Part shown: positions 7,562 through 16,400 of the stretch, one piece after another
Layout: every line of letters starts with the position of its first letter
Position numbering within the stretch: position 1 is the first letter of the stretch
Assembly (NCBI GenBank): GCA_025353105.1
Contig: JANXRG010000090.1
Coordinates: 1-38,022, forward strand
DNA length: 38,022 bases
Direction of reading: 5' to 3'
DNA from: Verrucomicrobiota bacterium
Lineage (GTDB): Bacteria; Verrucomicrobiota; Verrucomicrobiia; Chthoniobacterales; SZAS-18
Notes under the pieces: generated by a model
What the model saw: the letters and a program-made list of their open reading frames with translations, nothing else
Databases searched by the model: none
What the model was told of the DNA's origin: nothing
Position numbers and translations under genes: made by a program

Positions 7562-9094
7562 ATGCAACTCAGCGGCGCCGATCTCACTCTTGGTACGCTC
7601 CGCGGCCTGCTCGGCTCGGGCGATTCTGTTTCGCTCGAGCCCGCGGCCCGCGAGCGCGTGCTCGCCTCGCGCCACATCGTCGAGAAATTGCAGCGCGGCC
7701 GCAAAGCCATCTACGGCATCAACACCGGTTTCGGCGTTCTCGCCGACATCCGCATCGCGCCGTCCAAGATCGAGCAGCTGCAGGAAAATCTCATCCTCAG
7801 CCACGCGGTCGGCGTCGGCGACGAAATCCCCGAGGAACTCGTGCGACTGATGCTGTTGCTGAAGATCAATGGTCTCGCGATCGGCTTCTCGGGCGTGACG
7901 CTTGAATTGGTCGATCGCCTCATCCTCTTTGCCAACCGGCGCGTGCATCCCATCGTCTATGAAAAAGGATCTTTGGGGGCGTCCGGTGATCTTGCGCCGC
8001 TCGCGCATCTCACGCTGCCGGTCCTCGGGCTCGGCAAGGTGAGGTGGAAAGGTCGGCAGGTCGCCGCCCGCGATGTCCACCGTGCGCTCAAGATCCGGCC
8101 GCTCCGGCTCCGCTCCAAGGAAGGGCTCGGCATGATCAACGGCACCCAGTTCATGGCCGCCTACGCCGTGCAATGCCTGCTGCGGTTCGAGACGCTGCTG
8201 GCCACGGCCGACGTGATCGCCGCCATGTCACTTGAGGCCCATCGCGGCAGCGCGGCACCGTTCGACGAGCGGATTCACGCGGCGCGACCCCACCCCGGCC
8301 AGCGCCAGACGGCGGCCAACATTCGCCGGTTGCTCGCGCGCTCGGAAATTCTGCCCTCCCATGCGGATTGCGAAAAAGTCCAGGACCCGTACTCGCTGCG
8401 CTGCGTTCCACAGGTGCACGGCGCCTCGCGCGATGCCGCCCGCCATGCGGCCGCCGTGGTCGAGATTGAGATCAACTCCGCCACCGACAACCCGCTCGTG
8501 TTTCCGAATGGCGACATCGTCAGCGGCGGAAACTTCCATGGGCAACCGCTCGCGCTCGTCCTGGATCATCTCGCCATCGCCGCCGCGGAAATCGCGTCCA
8601 TCTCCGAGCGGCGCCTTTATCTCCTGCTCGGCGGCGACACGGTCGGCGAGCGCAAGGTGCCCCGTCTGCTCGTGAAGGAGGGCGGACTGAACTCCGGCCA
8701 GATGCTCCTCCAATACACCGCCGCGGCGCTGGTCTCCGAGAACAAGATTCTCGCGCACCCGGCTTCGGTCGATTCGATTCCCAGTTCGCTCGGTCAGGAG
8801 GATCACGTGTCGATGGGCAGCATCGGTGCGACCAAGCTGCGACGTGTGGTCGAGAACGCGGAGACCGTGCTCGCGCTCGAGTTGCTCGGCGCGGCTCAGG
8901 CGCTGGATTTCATTCATCCGCTGCACGCGGGCGACGCGATCGAGGCGGCGCATCGCGCGCTGCGCAAACGCGTGCGCTTCCTGAACAAGGATCGGCTGCT
9001 GCGCGACGACATCGAGCAATCGATCGAGGCCGTGTGCTCCGGCGAAATCCTCTCCGCCGCCGAGCGCAAATGCGGCCCGCTGCATCGGTGGTGA
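7562..9094 (+). CDS. hutH: Histidine ammonia-lyase
   Basis: It converts L-histidine to trans-urocanate and ammonia, the first step of the hut pathway, in the cytoplasm. The 510-residue protein has the usual length. The self-processing MIO prosthetic group comes from Ala140-Ser141-Gly142 in GSLGASGDLAPLAH. Other family motifs include YGINTGFG, GMINGTQFMAAYA, QDPYSLRCVPQVHGASRD and EINSATDNPLVF. AAAGG lies 8-12 bases before the ATG, a weak Shine-Dalgarno. It is the first gene of hutHUIF-argE; the 104-base gap to hutU holds an inverted repeat and is the only sizeable gap in that run. Confidence 0.97.
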   Translation: MQLSGADLTLGTLRGLLGSGDSVSLEPAARERVLASRHIVEKLQRGRKAIYGINTGFGVLADIRIAPSKIEQLQENLILSHAVGVGDEIPEELVRLMLLLKINGLAIGFSGVTLELVDRLILFANRRVHPIVYEKGSLGASGDLAPLAHLTLPVLGLGKVRWKGRQVAARDVHRALKIRPLRLRSKEGLGMINGTQFMAAYAVQCLLRFETLLATADVIAAMSLEAHRGSAAPFDERIHAARPHPGQRQTAANIRRLLARSEILPSHADCEKVQDPYSLRCVPQVHGASRDAARHAAAVVEIEINSATDNPLVFPNGDIVSGGNFHGQPLALVLDHLAIAAAEIASISERRLYLLLGGDTVGERKVPRLLVKEGGLNSGQMLLQYTAAALVSENKILAHPASVDSIPSSLGQEDHVSMGSIGATKLRRVVENAETVLALELLGAAQALDFIHPLHAGDAIEAAHRALRKRVRFLNKDRLLRDDIEQSIEAVCSGEILSAAERKCGPLHRW

Positions 9095-9097
9095 TTA

Positions 9098-9182
9098 GCC
9101 ACCGAGGCACAGACAGGAACCATCCATATTTTAGAATTCGCGGTCCATGTTTCTTCCTCTGAGTCCTCTGTGTCTCCGTGGC
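9098..9182. repeat. Imperfect inverted repeat between hutH and hutU
   Basis: GCCACCGAGGCACAGA (9098-9113) is the inverse of TCTGTGTCTCCGTGGC (9167-9182) at 14 of 16 positions, with 53 bases between. The sequence resembles the 'GCCACGGAGACACAGAG' type of dispersed intergenic repeat that I recall from Verrucomicrobiota and related phyla. It could fold in the hutHUIF message or act as a processing site. Confidence 0.7.
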
Positions 9183-9198
9183 AAATTCCCTTCTTCCT

Positions 9199-10860
9199 AT
9201 GACGACGACCGCACCGACCATTCGCGCGCCGCATGGCACCGTGCTGTCCTGCAAAAGCTGGCAACAGGAAGCCGCGCTGCGCTGCCTCATGAACAATCTC
9301 GATCCCGACGTCGCCGAGCGACCCGAGGACCTCATCGTCTATGGCGGCCGCGGCAAGGCGGCGCGTGACTGGCCTTCCTTCCATGCCATCACGCGCGAAC
9401 TGAAATCCCTCGCGAACGACGAAACGCTGCTCGTGCAGTCCGGCAAACCGGTCGGCGTTTTCCGCACGCACGAATTCGCGCCGCGCGTGCTGCTCGCCAA
9501 TTCCAATCTCGTCGGGAACTGGGCGAACTGGGACGTCTTCGACGATCTCGAACGCCGGGGGTTGATCATGTACGGACAGATGACGGCGGGTTCGTGGATC
9601 TACATCGGCTCGCAGGGCATCGTGCAGGGCACGTTCGAAACGTTTGCCGCGCTCGCCGATAAACATTTCGGCGGCGACCTCGCCGGCAAACTCGTGGTCA
9701 CCGGCGGACTCGGCGGCATGGGCGGCGCGCAACCGCTCGCGATCACGCTTAATGGTGCGGTCTGCCTCGGCGTGGAGGTCGAGCCGTGGCGCATCCAGCG
9801 CCGCGTCGAAACCGGCTACTGCGATCGCATGACGCACGACCTCGACGAAGCCCTCGCGTGGTGCGCCACGGCGCAGACGGCGCGCGAAGCGCTTTCCGTC
9901 GGACTCGTTGGAAACTGCGCTGAAGTGTTGCCGGAACTGGTCCGGCGCGGCGTGACAGTCGACGTCGTCACCGATCAAACCAGCGCGCATGATCCGTTGG
10001 TGGGATACATCCCAGCGGGCCTTTCGATCGCCGCGGCCGACGAACTACGGCAGCGCGATCCCGCCGATTACGTGAAACGCTCAAAGGCGAGCATGGCCGT
10101 GCACGTCAACGCGATGCTCGCGCTGCAGCGGGCGGGCGCGATTGCGTTCGATTACGGCAACAATATCCGCAAGATGGCGCAGGACGCGGGCTGCGTGGAC
10201 GCGTTTCGCATTCCGGGTTTCGTGCCGGAATACATCCGGCCTCTCTTCTGCGAGGGGAAAGGCCCGTTCCGCTGGGTCGCGCTTTCCGGAAACCCGGAAG
10301 ATATCCGCAAGACCGACGAACTCGCGCTGCGCCTCTTCCCGCAAGACGCCACGCTCTCGCGCTGGTTCCGCCTGGCACGCGAGAAAATTCACTTCCAGGG
10401 ATTGCCCGCGCGAATTTGCTGGCTGGGCCAGGGCGATCGCGCGCGCATGGGCGAAGCCATCAACGAGATGGTGCGGTGCCGCGAACTCGATGCGCCCATC
10501 GCCATCGGCCGTGATCATCTCGACACCGGATCGGTAGCGTCGCCGTTCCGCGAGACCGAGGCGATGAAGGATGGCTCCGATGCGATTGCCGACTGGCCCA
10601 TCCTCAATGCGCTGCTCAACACCGCGAGCGGCGCAACGTGGGTTTCGTTGCATCACGGCGGCGGCGTCGGCATGGGTTACTCGATTCACGCGGGCCAAGT
10701 GAGCGTGGCCGACGGAACGCCCGAAGCGTCACGCCGCCTGAGCCGCGTCCTGACGAACGATCCCGGCATCGGCATCGCGCGCCACGTCGACGCCGGCTAC
10801 GACATCGCAATCGCCGCGGCCAAGCGTCACGGGATCAAGCTGCCGATGCCGTCGCCATGA
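9199..10860 (+). CDS. hutU: Urocanate hydratase (urocanase)
   Basis: It hydrates urocanate to imidazolonepropionate using tightly bound NAD+ as an electrophile. The 553-residue protein contains the NAD-binding stretch [13 protein letters not shown], plus [21 protein letters not shown] and [12 protein letters not shown], all typical of urocanase. The ATG at 9199 fits the family N-terminus; upstream codons in frame belong to the repeat spacer. Its TGA overlaps the hutI ATG (ATGA), so the two are translationally coupled. Confidence 0.97.
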   Translation: MTTTAPTIRAPHGTVLSCKSWQQEAALRCLMNNLDPDVAERPEDLIVYGGRGKAARDWPSFHAITRELKSLANDETLLVQSGKPVGVFRTHEFAPRVLLANSNLVGNWANWDVFDDLERRGLIMYGQMTAGSWIYIGSQGIVQGTFETFAALADKHFGGDLAGKLVVTGGLGGMGGAQPLAITLNGAVCLGVEVEPWRIQRRVETGYCDRMTHDLDEALAWCATAQTAREALSVGLVGNCAEVLPELVRRGVTVDVVTDQTSAHDPLVGYIPAGLSIAAADELRQRDPADYVKRSKASMAVHVNAMLALQRAGAIAFDYGNNIRKMAQDAGCVDAFRIPGFVPEYIRPLFCEGKGPFRWVALSGNPEDIRKTDELALRLFPQDATLSRWFRLAREKIHFQGLPARICWLGQGDRARMGEAINEMVRCRELDAPIAIGRDHLDTGSVASPFRETEAMKDGSDAIADWPILNALLNTASGATWVSLHHGGGVGMGYSIHAGQVSVADGTPEASRRLSRVLTNDPGIGIARHVDAGYDIAIAAAKRHGIKLPMPSP

Positions 10861-12107
10861 AGATTGCAATCGTTCATTGCGGCGAGCTGCTCACCTTGCG
10901 GGGTGCGAGGCGGCCCCGAATCGGCGCGGAGTTGCGCGACCTCGCGATCGTCCGCGACGGCGTGGTCGTCCTCGAAGACGAGCGAATCACTTACGCCGGC
11001 GCGGCGGACGGGATCAAGATTCCCGGCGGCGCAGACGTGATCGACGCGCGCGGTCGCGTGGTGATGCCGGGATTCGTCGACGCGCATACCCATCTCGTGT
11101 TCGGCGGGGATCGCGTCGCGGAATTTGAACAACGCATCGGGGGCGCGACCTACGAAACCATTGCGGCCGCGGGCGGCGGAATCCTTGCGACCGTGGCCGC
11201 GACGCGGGCCGCGACAGAGGACGATTTGCTCCGGTCTGCCAGAGGCCGGCTCCAGTGGATGATCCGCGGCGGGACTACCTCACTTGAGATCAAGTCGGGT
11301 TACGGTCTCTCGCTCGACGCGGAGTTGAAGATACTCCACGTGATTCGCGCGCTGCGCCAGGAAAGCGGACTGCGCGTGGCGGCGACTTTTCTCGGCGCGC
11401 ACACGGTGCCGCCAGAATTGAAGGGCCAGCCGGAGGCCTATCTCGACCACGTCATCGCGGAAATGCTTCCGGTTGTGGGGCGGGAGCATTTGGCGGAATA
11501 CGCCGATGTCTTCTGCGAGCGCGGCGCGTTCGACCCCGCGCAATCACGCCGCTATCTCTCCGCCGCGCACGAGCACGGTTTCAAACTTCGGGCGCACGTT
11601 GATCAACTCAGCCGGAGCGGCGGAGCCGAACTCGCCGCGGAGCTCGGCTGTGTCACCGCCGATCATCTCGAGCAGAGCGACGCCGCCGGCATCGCCGCAC
11701 TCCGCACCGCGAACGTCCAGCCCGTGCTTCTCCCCGGATCGGTCTATGCGCTGGGCAAATCAAAGTACGCGGACGCCCGGGCGATGATTGACGCGGGCCT
11801 GGCGGTCGTGCTTGCGACCGACTTCAACCCGGGCTCCTCGCCCGTGCCCTCGATGCCGTTCGTGCTGTCGCTGGCCGCGACGCAAATGCGGATGACCCCG
11901 GCGGAAGCGATCACGGCGGCGACGTTCAACGCCGCGCACAGCCTCGGATGGGGGGCGGAGCTGGGCTCGCTCGAAGCCAGCAAGCGAGCCGACGTCGTGA
12001 TCCATGATTGCCACGACCATCGCGAATTGGCCTACTACGTGGGTGTGGAACCCGCCGCAGTGGTGATCGCGGGCGGCCGCATCGTCCACCAACGAACCGA
12101 CGAGTGA
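10857..12107 (+). CDS. hutI: Imidazolonepropionase
   Basis: It opens the imidazolone ring to give N-formimidoyl-L-glutamate, the third hut step. The 416-residue amidohydrolase carries the metal-binding [12 protein letters not shown] (His77, His79), later [18 protein letters not shown], and the C-terminal metal motif [10 protein letters not shown]. The start overlaps the hutU stop by four bases and the stop overlaps the hutF start by three, consistent with one co-translated message. Confidence 0.96.
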   Translation: MKIAIVHCGELLTLRGARRPRIGAELRDLAIVRDGVVVLEDERITYAGAADGIKIPGGADVIDARGRVVMPGFVDAHTHLVFGGDRVAEFEQRIGGATYETIAAAGGGILATVAATRAATEDDLLRSARGRLQWMIRGGTTSLEIKSGYGLSLDAELKILHVIRALRQESGLRVAATFLGAHTVPPELKGQPEAYLDHVIAEMLPVVGREHLAEYADVFCERGAFDPAQSRRYLSAAHEHGFKLRAHVDQLSRSGGAELAAELGCVTADHLEQSDAAGIAALRTANVQPVLLPGSVYALGKSKYADARAMIDAGLAVVLATDFNPGSSPVPSMPFVLSLAATQMRMTPAEAITAATFNAAHSLGWGAELGSLEASKRADVVIHDCHDHRELAYYVGVEPAAVVIAGGRIVHQRTDE

Positions 12108-13474
12108 ACTCCGAAATTCTCCTCGCGCCGGAGCTGACACTGATCGACGAGCGATTTGAACGCGGCGTCGCGGTCGGCATTGATGCCGAAACCGGTCTCA
12201 TCACCCGCGTGACGTCAGGGACCGTCGGCGCCGTTCCACTGCCGCGACGCGCGCTGGTGCCGGGTTTCGTGAACGTCCACTCACACAGCTTCCAGCGCGC
12301 GATTCGCGGCCGCACCGAGCATCGCACCGGCGCCGAGTACGACACGTTTTGGACGTGGCGGGAAAAGATGTATCACGTCGCCCAGTCGTTGACGCCGGAG
12401 GACATCCATGACGTCGCCCGCATGGCATTTCTGGAAATGACACTCGCCGGAATCACGACGGTCGGTGAATTCCACTACCTGCATCACCAACCTGATGGCA
12501 CGCCCTACGCCGATCCGAACGAGACGGCGAAGGCGATTCTCACGGCGGCGCAAGAGGTGGGCATCGGCATCGTCCTTCTGCAATGCGGCTACACCCGCGG
12601 AGGGTTCGATCGCCCGCTGCATCCCGGCCAGCGGCGGTTCTGCACGCCGAGCGCGGACGTGTTCTGCGCCAATCTCGAGTCGCTCCGCGCCGAGGCGCGC
12701 GTGGGCGTGGCGCCGCACAGTTTCCGGGCGGTGCCGCTCGATTATGCGCGCCAGTTGCATGCCTACTCCCGGCGCCACGAACTCCCGTTTCACATGCACA
12801 TCTCGGAGCAGCCACGCGAAAACGCCGAGACCCTGGCGGAACACGGCGAGACGCCACTCGATCTGCTGGCGCGCGAGCACATGCTCGACCGTCGATTCAC
12901 GGCGGTCCACGCGGTCCATATCACCGACCGGGAAATCGACGAACTGGGGGCGGCCGAGGCGAACGTCTGCGCCTGTCCCACCACCGAGCGCAATCTCGGT
13001 GACGGAATCATTCGCGCCGACCGGCTCTTTTCGCGCGGCGTGACGATCGGGTTCGGCAGCGACAGCCAGATTCAAATCGCCCCACTGGAGGATGCGCGGG
13101 CACTCGAGTATCACCTGAGGCTCGATCGCCTCGAGCGCGTGGCACTGGCCGATGCCCATGACACGCGCGAATCCGCGCTCGCGACGAGGCTCTGGCGGTG
13201 TGCCACCGAATCGGGCTCGCGCTCGCTCGGGATCGATGCCGGCACCATTCGCTCCGGCGCGATGGCGGATCTCTTTACGATCGATTTGGACGACGTTTCG
13301 ATTGCGGACGCCGAGGATGACGCGCTCATATCATCGATCGTGTTTTCACTCGAGCGCACCGCCATTCGCGATGTCTGGATCGCGGGACGGCCCATCGTGA
13401 AAGAACGCCATCATCCGCTCGCGGGCGAGATCGTTTCGCGCTTCCAGAAGTTGCAACGCCGGCTTTGGACATGA
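12104..13474 (+). CDS. hutF: Formimidoylglutamate deiminase
   Basis: It removes ammonia from N-formimidoyl-L-glutamate to give N-formyl-L-glutamate. This commits the operon to the five-step branch that needs a deformylase, rather than the HutG-formiminoglutamase route. The 456-residue amidohydrolase has VNVHSHSFQRAIRGR (His59, His61), EFHYLHHQ, HMHISEQPRE, CPTTERNLGDGI and GFGSDSQI. GTG at 12104 is chosen because it overlaps the hutI stop (GTGA) and gives the family N-terminus; an ORF from 12008 would only run through hutI sequence. The stop overlaps the next ATG. Confidence 0.93.
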   Translation: MNSEILLAPELTLIDERFERGVAVGIDAETGLITRVTSGTVGAVPLPRRALVPGFVNVHSHSFQRAIRGRTEHRTGAEYDTFWTWREKMYHVAQSLTPEDIHDVARMAFLEMTLAGITTVGEFHYLHHQPDGTPYADPNETAKAILTAAQEVGIGIVLLQCGYTRGGFDRPLHPGQRRFCTPSADVFCANLESLRAEARVGVAPHSFRAVPLDYARQLHAYSRRHELPFHMHISEQPRENAETLAEHGETPLDLLAREHMLDRRFTAVHAVHITDREIDELGAAEANVCACPTTERNLGDGIIRADRLFSRGVTIGFGSDSQIQIAPLEDARALEYHLRLDRLERVALADAHDTRESALATRLWRCATESGSRSLGIDAGTIRSGAMADLFTIDLDDVSIADAEDDALISSIVFSLERTAIRDVWIAGRPIVKERHHPLAGEIVSRFQKLQRRLWT

Positions 13475-14586
13475 CCGCCTCCATCCTCGCCGATCTCGTC
13501 GCAATTCCGTCGGTCTCCACCCAGAGCAACGCGCCGATGATCGACTTCGCGGAGCGCCTGCTCGCCCCGCGTGGCTGGCATTTCCGGCGTTCCGCCTGGC
13601 GCGATGCGGTCGGCGTCGAAAAGTTCAACCTCGTCGTTTCCAGTCACGCGCAGGCGGACGCGGAACTTGCGTTGGTCGGCCACACCGACACGGTGCCGCC
13701 GGACCCGGCCTGGACTGACGCGTTTCAGCTCATCGAGCGCGACGACCGCCTGCACGGGCTCGGCACCACGGACATGAAGGGCTTTCTGGCATCGAGTCTC
13801 GCGCTCTTTGCGGCGCTCGATCCGCGCGCATTACCCAAGCCGCTCATGCTCGTGCTGACCGCGGATGAGGAGGTCGGATGCCTGGGAGCAAAACGACTCG
13901 CCGCGGAACGGATCATCGCGCCACGCCGCGCGATCGTCGGCGAGCCGACCTCCCTCCGCCCGGTTCGCGCTGGAAAGGGCTACGGTCTCGGTCGCGTCAT
14001 CGTGCGCGGTCGCGAGGCGCACAGCGCGTATCCCGAGCAGGGACGTTCGGCGATCATCGATGCCGCGTATCTCCTGGCGCGCCTCGAGGAGCTGGCGACA
14101 CAACTCGCCGCCGAGCGCCACGCGGAATATTCGCCGCCCTATCCGACGTTGAATGTCGGAACGATTACGGGCGGCCGGGCCAAGAACATCATTCCCGGTG
14201 AATGCGAATTCCAAGTCGAGTTCCGGCCGGTCGGCAGCGAATTGCCAGAGCGGATCCGGGATCGTATCGCGTCGGCGCTCATGGAGGTGCGCGCCAAGCG
14301 TCCCGGGATTGATTTTACCTTCGAGATGCCGCGATTGGATCCCGGTTTCGACACGCCGTCCGACCGGGAATTGGTCGCAACCGTGGCGGCGTTTACCGGC
14401 CTGACGGCGGCGACCGTTTCGTTTGGAACCGAGGCGCCGCAAATGGCCGCCTTGGGCGCGGAGGTCGTGGTCTGTGGTCCCGGAGACATGCTGCGCGCAC
14501 ACCGGCGTGACGAGTTCATCACGCGGGACGAGCTGGCCGCCTGTGACGCGTTTCTCCGCGCCATGGCCAGGCGGTATTGCGGATAG
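13471..14586 (+). CDS. ArgE/DapE-family M20 amidohydrolase in the hut operon, candidate N-formylglutamate deformylase
   Basis: The 371-residue protein resembles acetylornithine deacetylase closely: VGHTDTVP (His71, Asp73), GLGTTDMKGF (Asp101), LTADEEVGCLG (Glu133, Glu134), VGEPTSLRPVRAGKGYG (Glu158), PTLNVGTITGG, SFGTEAPQM and AHRRDEF, so both zinc sites look intact. Its ATG overlaps the hutF stop by four bases (ATGA). The hut run ends with N-formylglutamate and lacks a HutG-type deformylase, so this enzyme probably hydrolyses N-formylglutamate to glutamate and formate. That is an inference from context; ordinary N-acetylornithine deacetylation in arginine synthesis is the alternative, though no other arginine gene is nearby. 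Confidence 0.85.
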   Translation: MTASILADLVAIPSVSTQSNAPMIDFAERLLAPRGWHFRRSAWRDAVGVEKFNLVVSSHAQADAELALVGHTDTVPPDPAWTDAFQLIERDDRLHGLGTTDMKGFLASSLALFAALDPRALPKPLMLVLTADEEVGCLGAKRLAAERIIAPRRAIVGEPTSLRPVRAGKGYGLGRVIVRGREAHSAYPEQGRSAIIDAAYLLARLEELATQLAAERHAEYSPPYPTLNVGTITGGRAKNIIPGECEFQVEFRPVGSELPERIRDRIASALMEVRAKRPGIDFTFEMPRLDPGFDTPSDRELVATVAAFTGLTAATVSFGTEAPQMAALGAEVVVCGPGDMLRAHRRDEFITRDELAACDAFLRAMARRYCG

Positions 14587-14637
14587 ATTGCGTGGAGCGG
14601 AATCGGTGATTGATTGCCTGCCCCCGATTGCATTGAA

Positions 14638-15150
14638 ATGAAGCCGTTCCTCCTCGCGATGTCGTTCCTTACCTTTTTCGGCCTGAAAACGGCCCAAGCT
14701 CTGCCGATTGGCGCCAAGGCGCCGGAGCTCGAGGCGATGGACCAGGACGGTCAAAAGCTGAACCTGGGCGACTACTACCGCAAAGGGCTGGTGTTGGTGT
14801 ATTTCTACCCGAAGGCCGACACGCCTGGGTGCACGGCGCAGGCCTGCTCCTTGCGGGACGCGTACACCAATTTGTTAACCGACGGCGTGCAGGTCATTGG
14901 GGTCAGCCACGATGGCCCAGTCGCACAGAAGAAATTCCAGGAAAAGTACCGCCTGCCGTTCCCGCTCATCTCTGACCAGGACGGGCGCGTGGCCAAGGCG
15001 TTTGAGGTGCCCACGATGCTCGGATTCACCAAGCGCCAGGCCTTCCTTATTCGCGACGGAAAAGTGGTGTGGGCCGATTTCAGCGCGTCGACGGAAAAAC
15101 AGGCGGCGGACGTGAGGAAAGCCATCCGGGACTTGAGCGTGAAGAGCTGA
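14638..15150 (+). CDS. Exported peroxiredoxin, Bcp/PrxQ type
   Basis: It reduces hydroperoxides through a thiol cycle. The 170-residue protein has an N-terminal signal-like segment (MKPFLLAMSFLTFFGLKTAQA), so it probably works outside the cytoplasm, unlike most Bcp enzymes. The active site PKADTPGCTAQACSLRD carries peroxidatic Cys65 and resolving Cys70, the five-residue spacing of PrxQ-type enzymes. ATG at 14638 is chosen because it begins the signal peptide; an upstream start at 14614 would add eight unrelated residues. It lies 51 bases after the M20 gene and may be read through from it. No Shine-Dalgarno sequence. Confidence 0.88.
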   Translation: MKPFLLAMSFLTFFGLKTAQALPIGAKAPELEAMDQDGQKLNLGDYYRKGLVLVYFYPKADTPGCTAQACSLRDAYTNLLTDGVQVIGVSHDGPVAQKKFQEKYRLPFPLISDQDGRVAKAFEVPTMLGFTKRQAFLIRDGKVVWADFSASTEKQAADVRKAIRDLSVKS

Positions 15151-15186
15151 GTATCGGGCCAGAGGCCATCGTCGATTCCGCGTGCC

Positions 15187-16125
15187 ATGCGCCTTCTCCT
15201 CATCGACGGGCATTATTACGCGTACCGTTCGTTCCACGCGATTCGCGACCTGAGCAATTCGCGTGGCGAGCCGACGAACGCGATTTTCGGATTCGCGAAA
15301 TCGGTGCGGCTGATGCTCAAACATCTGGCACCGGACTTTGCCGCCGTGGTCTGGGACGACGGCGTGCCCAAGCGCCGCACGGCACTCCAGCCGCAATACA
15401 AACAGAACCGTGCGGCGATGCCCGAACCGATGCGAGCGCAGATGGATTTTCTGTACTCGCTCGTGCCGAAGATGGGCCTCCACGGATTGAGCCTGCCGGA
15501 CACGGAGGCCGATGATCTCATCGGATCGTATGCCCGCACCGCGGCGGAGCGCGGCATCGAATCGATCCTCGCCACCAACGACAAGGATCTCCTCGCGCTC
15601 GCCAACCGGCACGTCCGGATCTATTCGACCGCCAAGGCGGATCTCGCGTCGCCGGATGAGCCGTTTGCGCTGCTCGACTCCGCGGCGGTCGAGAAAAAGT
15701 GGGGCGTGGCGCCCGCGCGCATCCATGAGGTGCTCGCGCTCACCGGCGATAGCGTCGACAACATTCCCGGCGTGCCCGGTGTCGGGCCAAAGACCGCGGC
15801 CGCGCTGGTGCTTGAGCACGGCACGATCGAGGCGCTGCTTGCGCACCCCGAAGCCGTGAAGAACGAGAAGCTGCGCGCGAAGATCGTCGCCGCCGCGGAT
15901 CAGATTCGACAGAACCGCGAAATGGTCCGGCTCGACGACGATCTCCCGCTGCCAAAGCCGATCGAGGCGCTACGCGTGGAGCCCGATTATCCCGCGCTGA
16001 TTGCCGAACTCGAGAAATGCGAGTTCCGGGGGCTGCTCGCCGACTACCGGGCCGAAGCCCAGCGCTCGAGCGACCGGCCCGCCAAGCGGCCCGGCAACGA
16101 GCAGACGGAGCTGTTTCCGTTTTGA
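15187..16125 (+). CDS. Stand-alone 5'-3' exonuclease (Pol I N-terminal domain / ExoIX-like)
   Basis: The 312-residue protein matches the 5'-nuclease domain of DNA polymerase I without polymerase or 3'-5' exonuclease parts. Motifs: LLIDGHYYAYRSFHA (first metal Asp), VVWDDGVPKRR, LPDTEADDLIGSYA, ATNDKDLLALA, ALTGDSVDNIPGVPGVGPKTAAALV (metal site plus helix-hairpin-helix). It would remove RNA primers or 5' flaps. The tail is short and charged and ends NEQTELFPF; QTELF (306-310) resembles the beta-clamp-binding pentapeptide QLxLF. The ATG is 36 bases after the peroxiredoxin stop and has no Shine-Dalgarno sequence. It converges with cdsA across a repeat-filled spacer. Confidence 0.9.
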   Translation: MRLLLIDGHYYAYRSFHAIRDLSNSRGEPTNAIFGFAKSVRLMLKHLAPDFAAVVWDDGVPKRRTALQPQYKQNRAAMPEPMRAQMDFLYSLVPKMGLHGLSLPDTEADDLIGSYARTAAERGIESILATNDKDLLALANRHVRIYSTAKADLASPDEPFALLDSAAVEKKWGVAPARIHEVLALTGDSVDNIPGVPGVGPKTAAALVLEHGTIEALLAHPEAVKNEKLRAKIVAAADQIRQNREMVRLDDDLPLPKPIEALRVEPDYPALIAELEKCEFRGLLADYRAEAQRSSDRPAKRPGNEQTELFPF

Positions 16126-16163
16126 TTGCGAGCTGATGTCATCATATTTCGCTATCTCGGCAG

Positions 16164-16347
16164 AGTCCCGGAGGGACGTCCGAAATTTGCCGGTGATGAA
16201 GTCACCGGATCCCGTTGGGCGAATCAACCCAGTCCCGGAGGGACGTCCGAGCACGGCTTGGGCTTCGCATCCGATCCCGGCTCGGACACCCCTCCGGGGC
16301 TGAATCCATGCGCGATCTGATCTAATTTCGATCGTCCCTCCGGGACT
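16164..16347. repeat. Cluster of 'AGTCCCGGAGGGAC' palindromic repeats
   Basis: Two identical 20-base direct copies of AGTCCCGGAGGGACGTCCGA lie at 16164-16183 and 16231-16250. An inverted, slightly altered copy (core CACCCCTCCGGGGCT) lies at about 16281-16301, and an inverted core CGTCCCTCCGGGACT at 16333-16347. Each core is a small hairpin (GTCCC-GGA-GGGAC). A separate hairpin, CCGGTGA-TGAAG-TCACCGG, sits at 16190-16208. The cluster fills the space between two convergent genes, so it may act as a two-way transcription barrier or as a mobile REP-like element. Confidence 0.85.
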
Positions 16348-16400
16348 TGCGCACGAGAACAATGGGCGGACCAGGTAACGGGGACGTTCCCGGTTCATCG

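Noticed and set aside
6269-8173. 634-codon open frame on the minus strand across pepF and hutH
   Set aside because: It is antisense to two clear enzymes, is rich in His/Arg/Asp/Gly as expected from a GC-rich shadow frame, and shows no domain.
16126-16400. Short coding frames in the repeat cluster
   Set aside because: The frames consist of repeat-derived Pro/Gly/Arg codons with no homology, and the palindromes explain the region.
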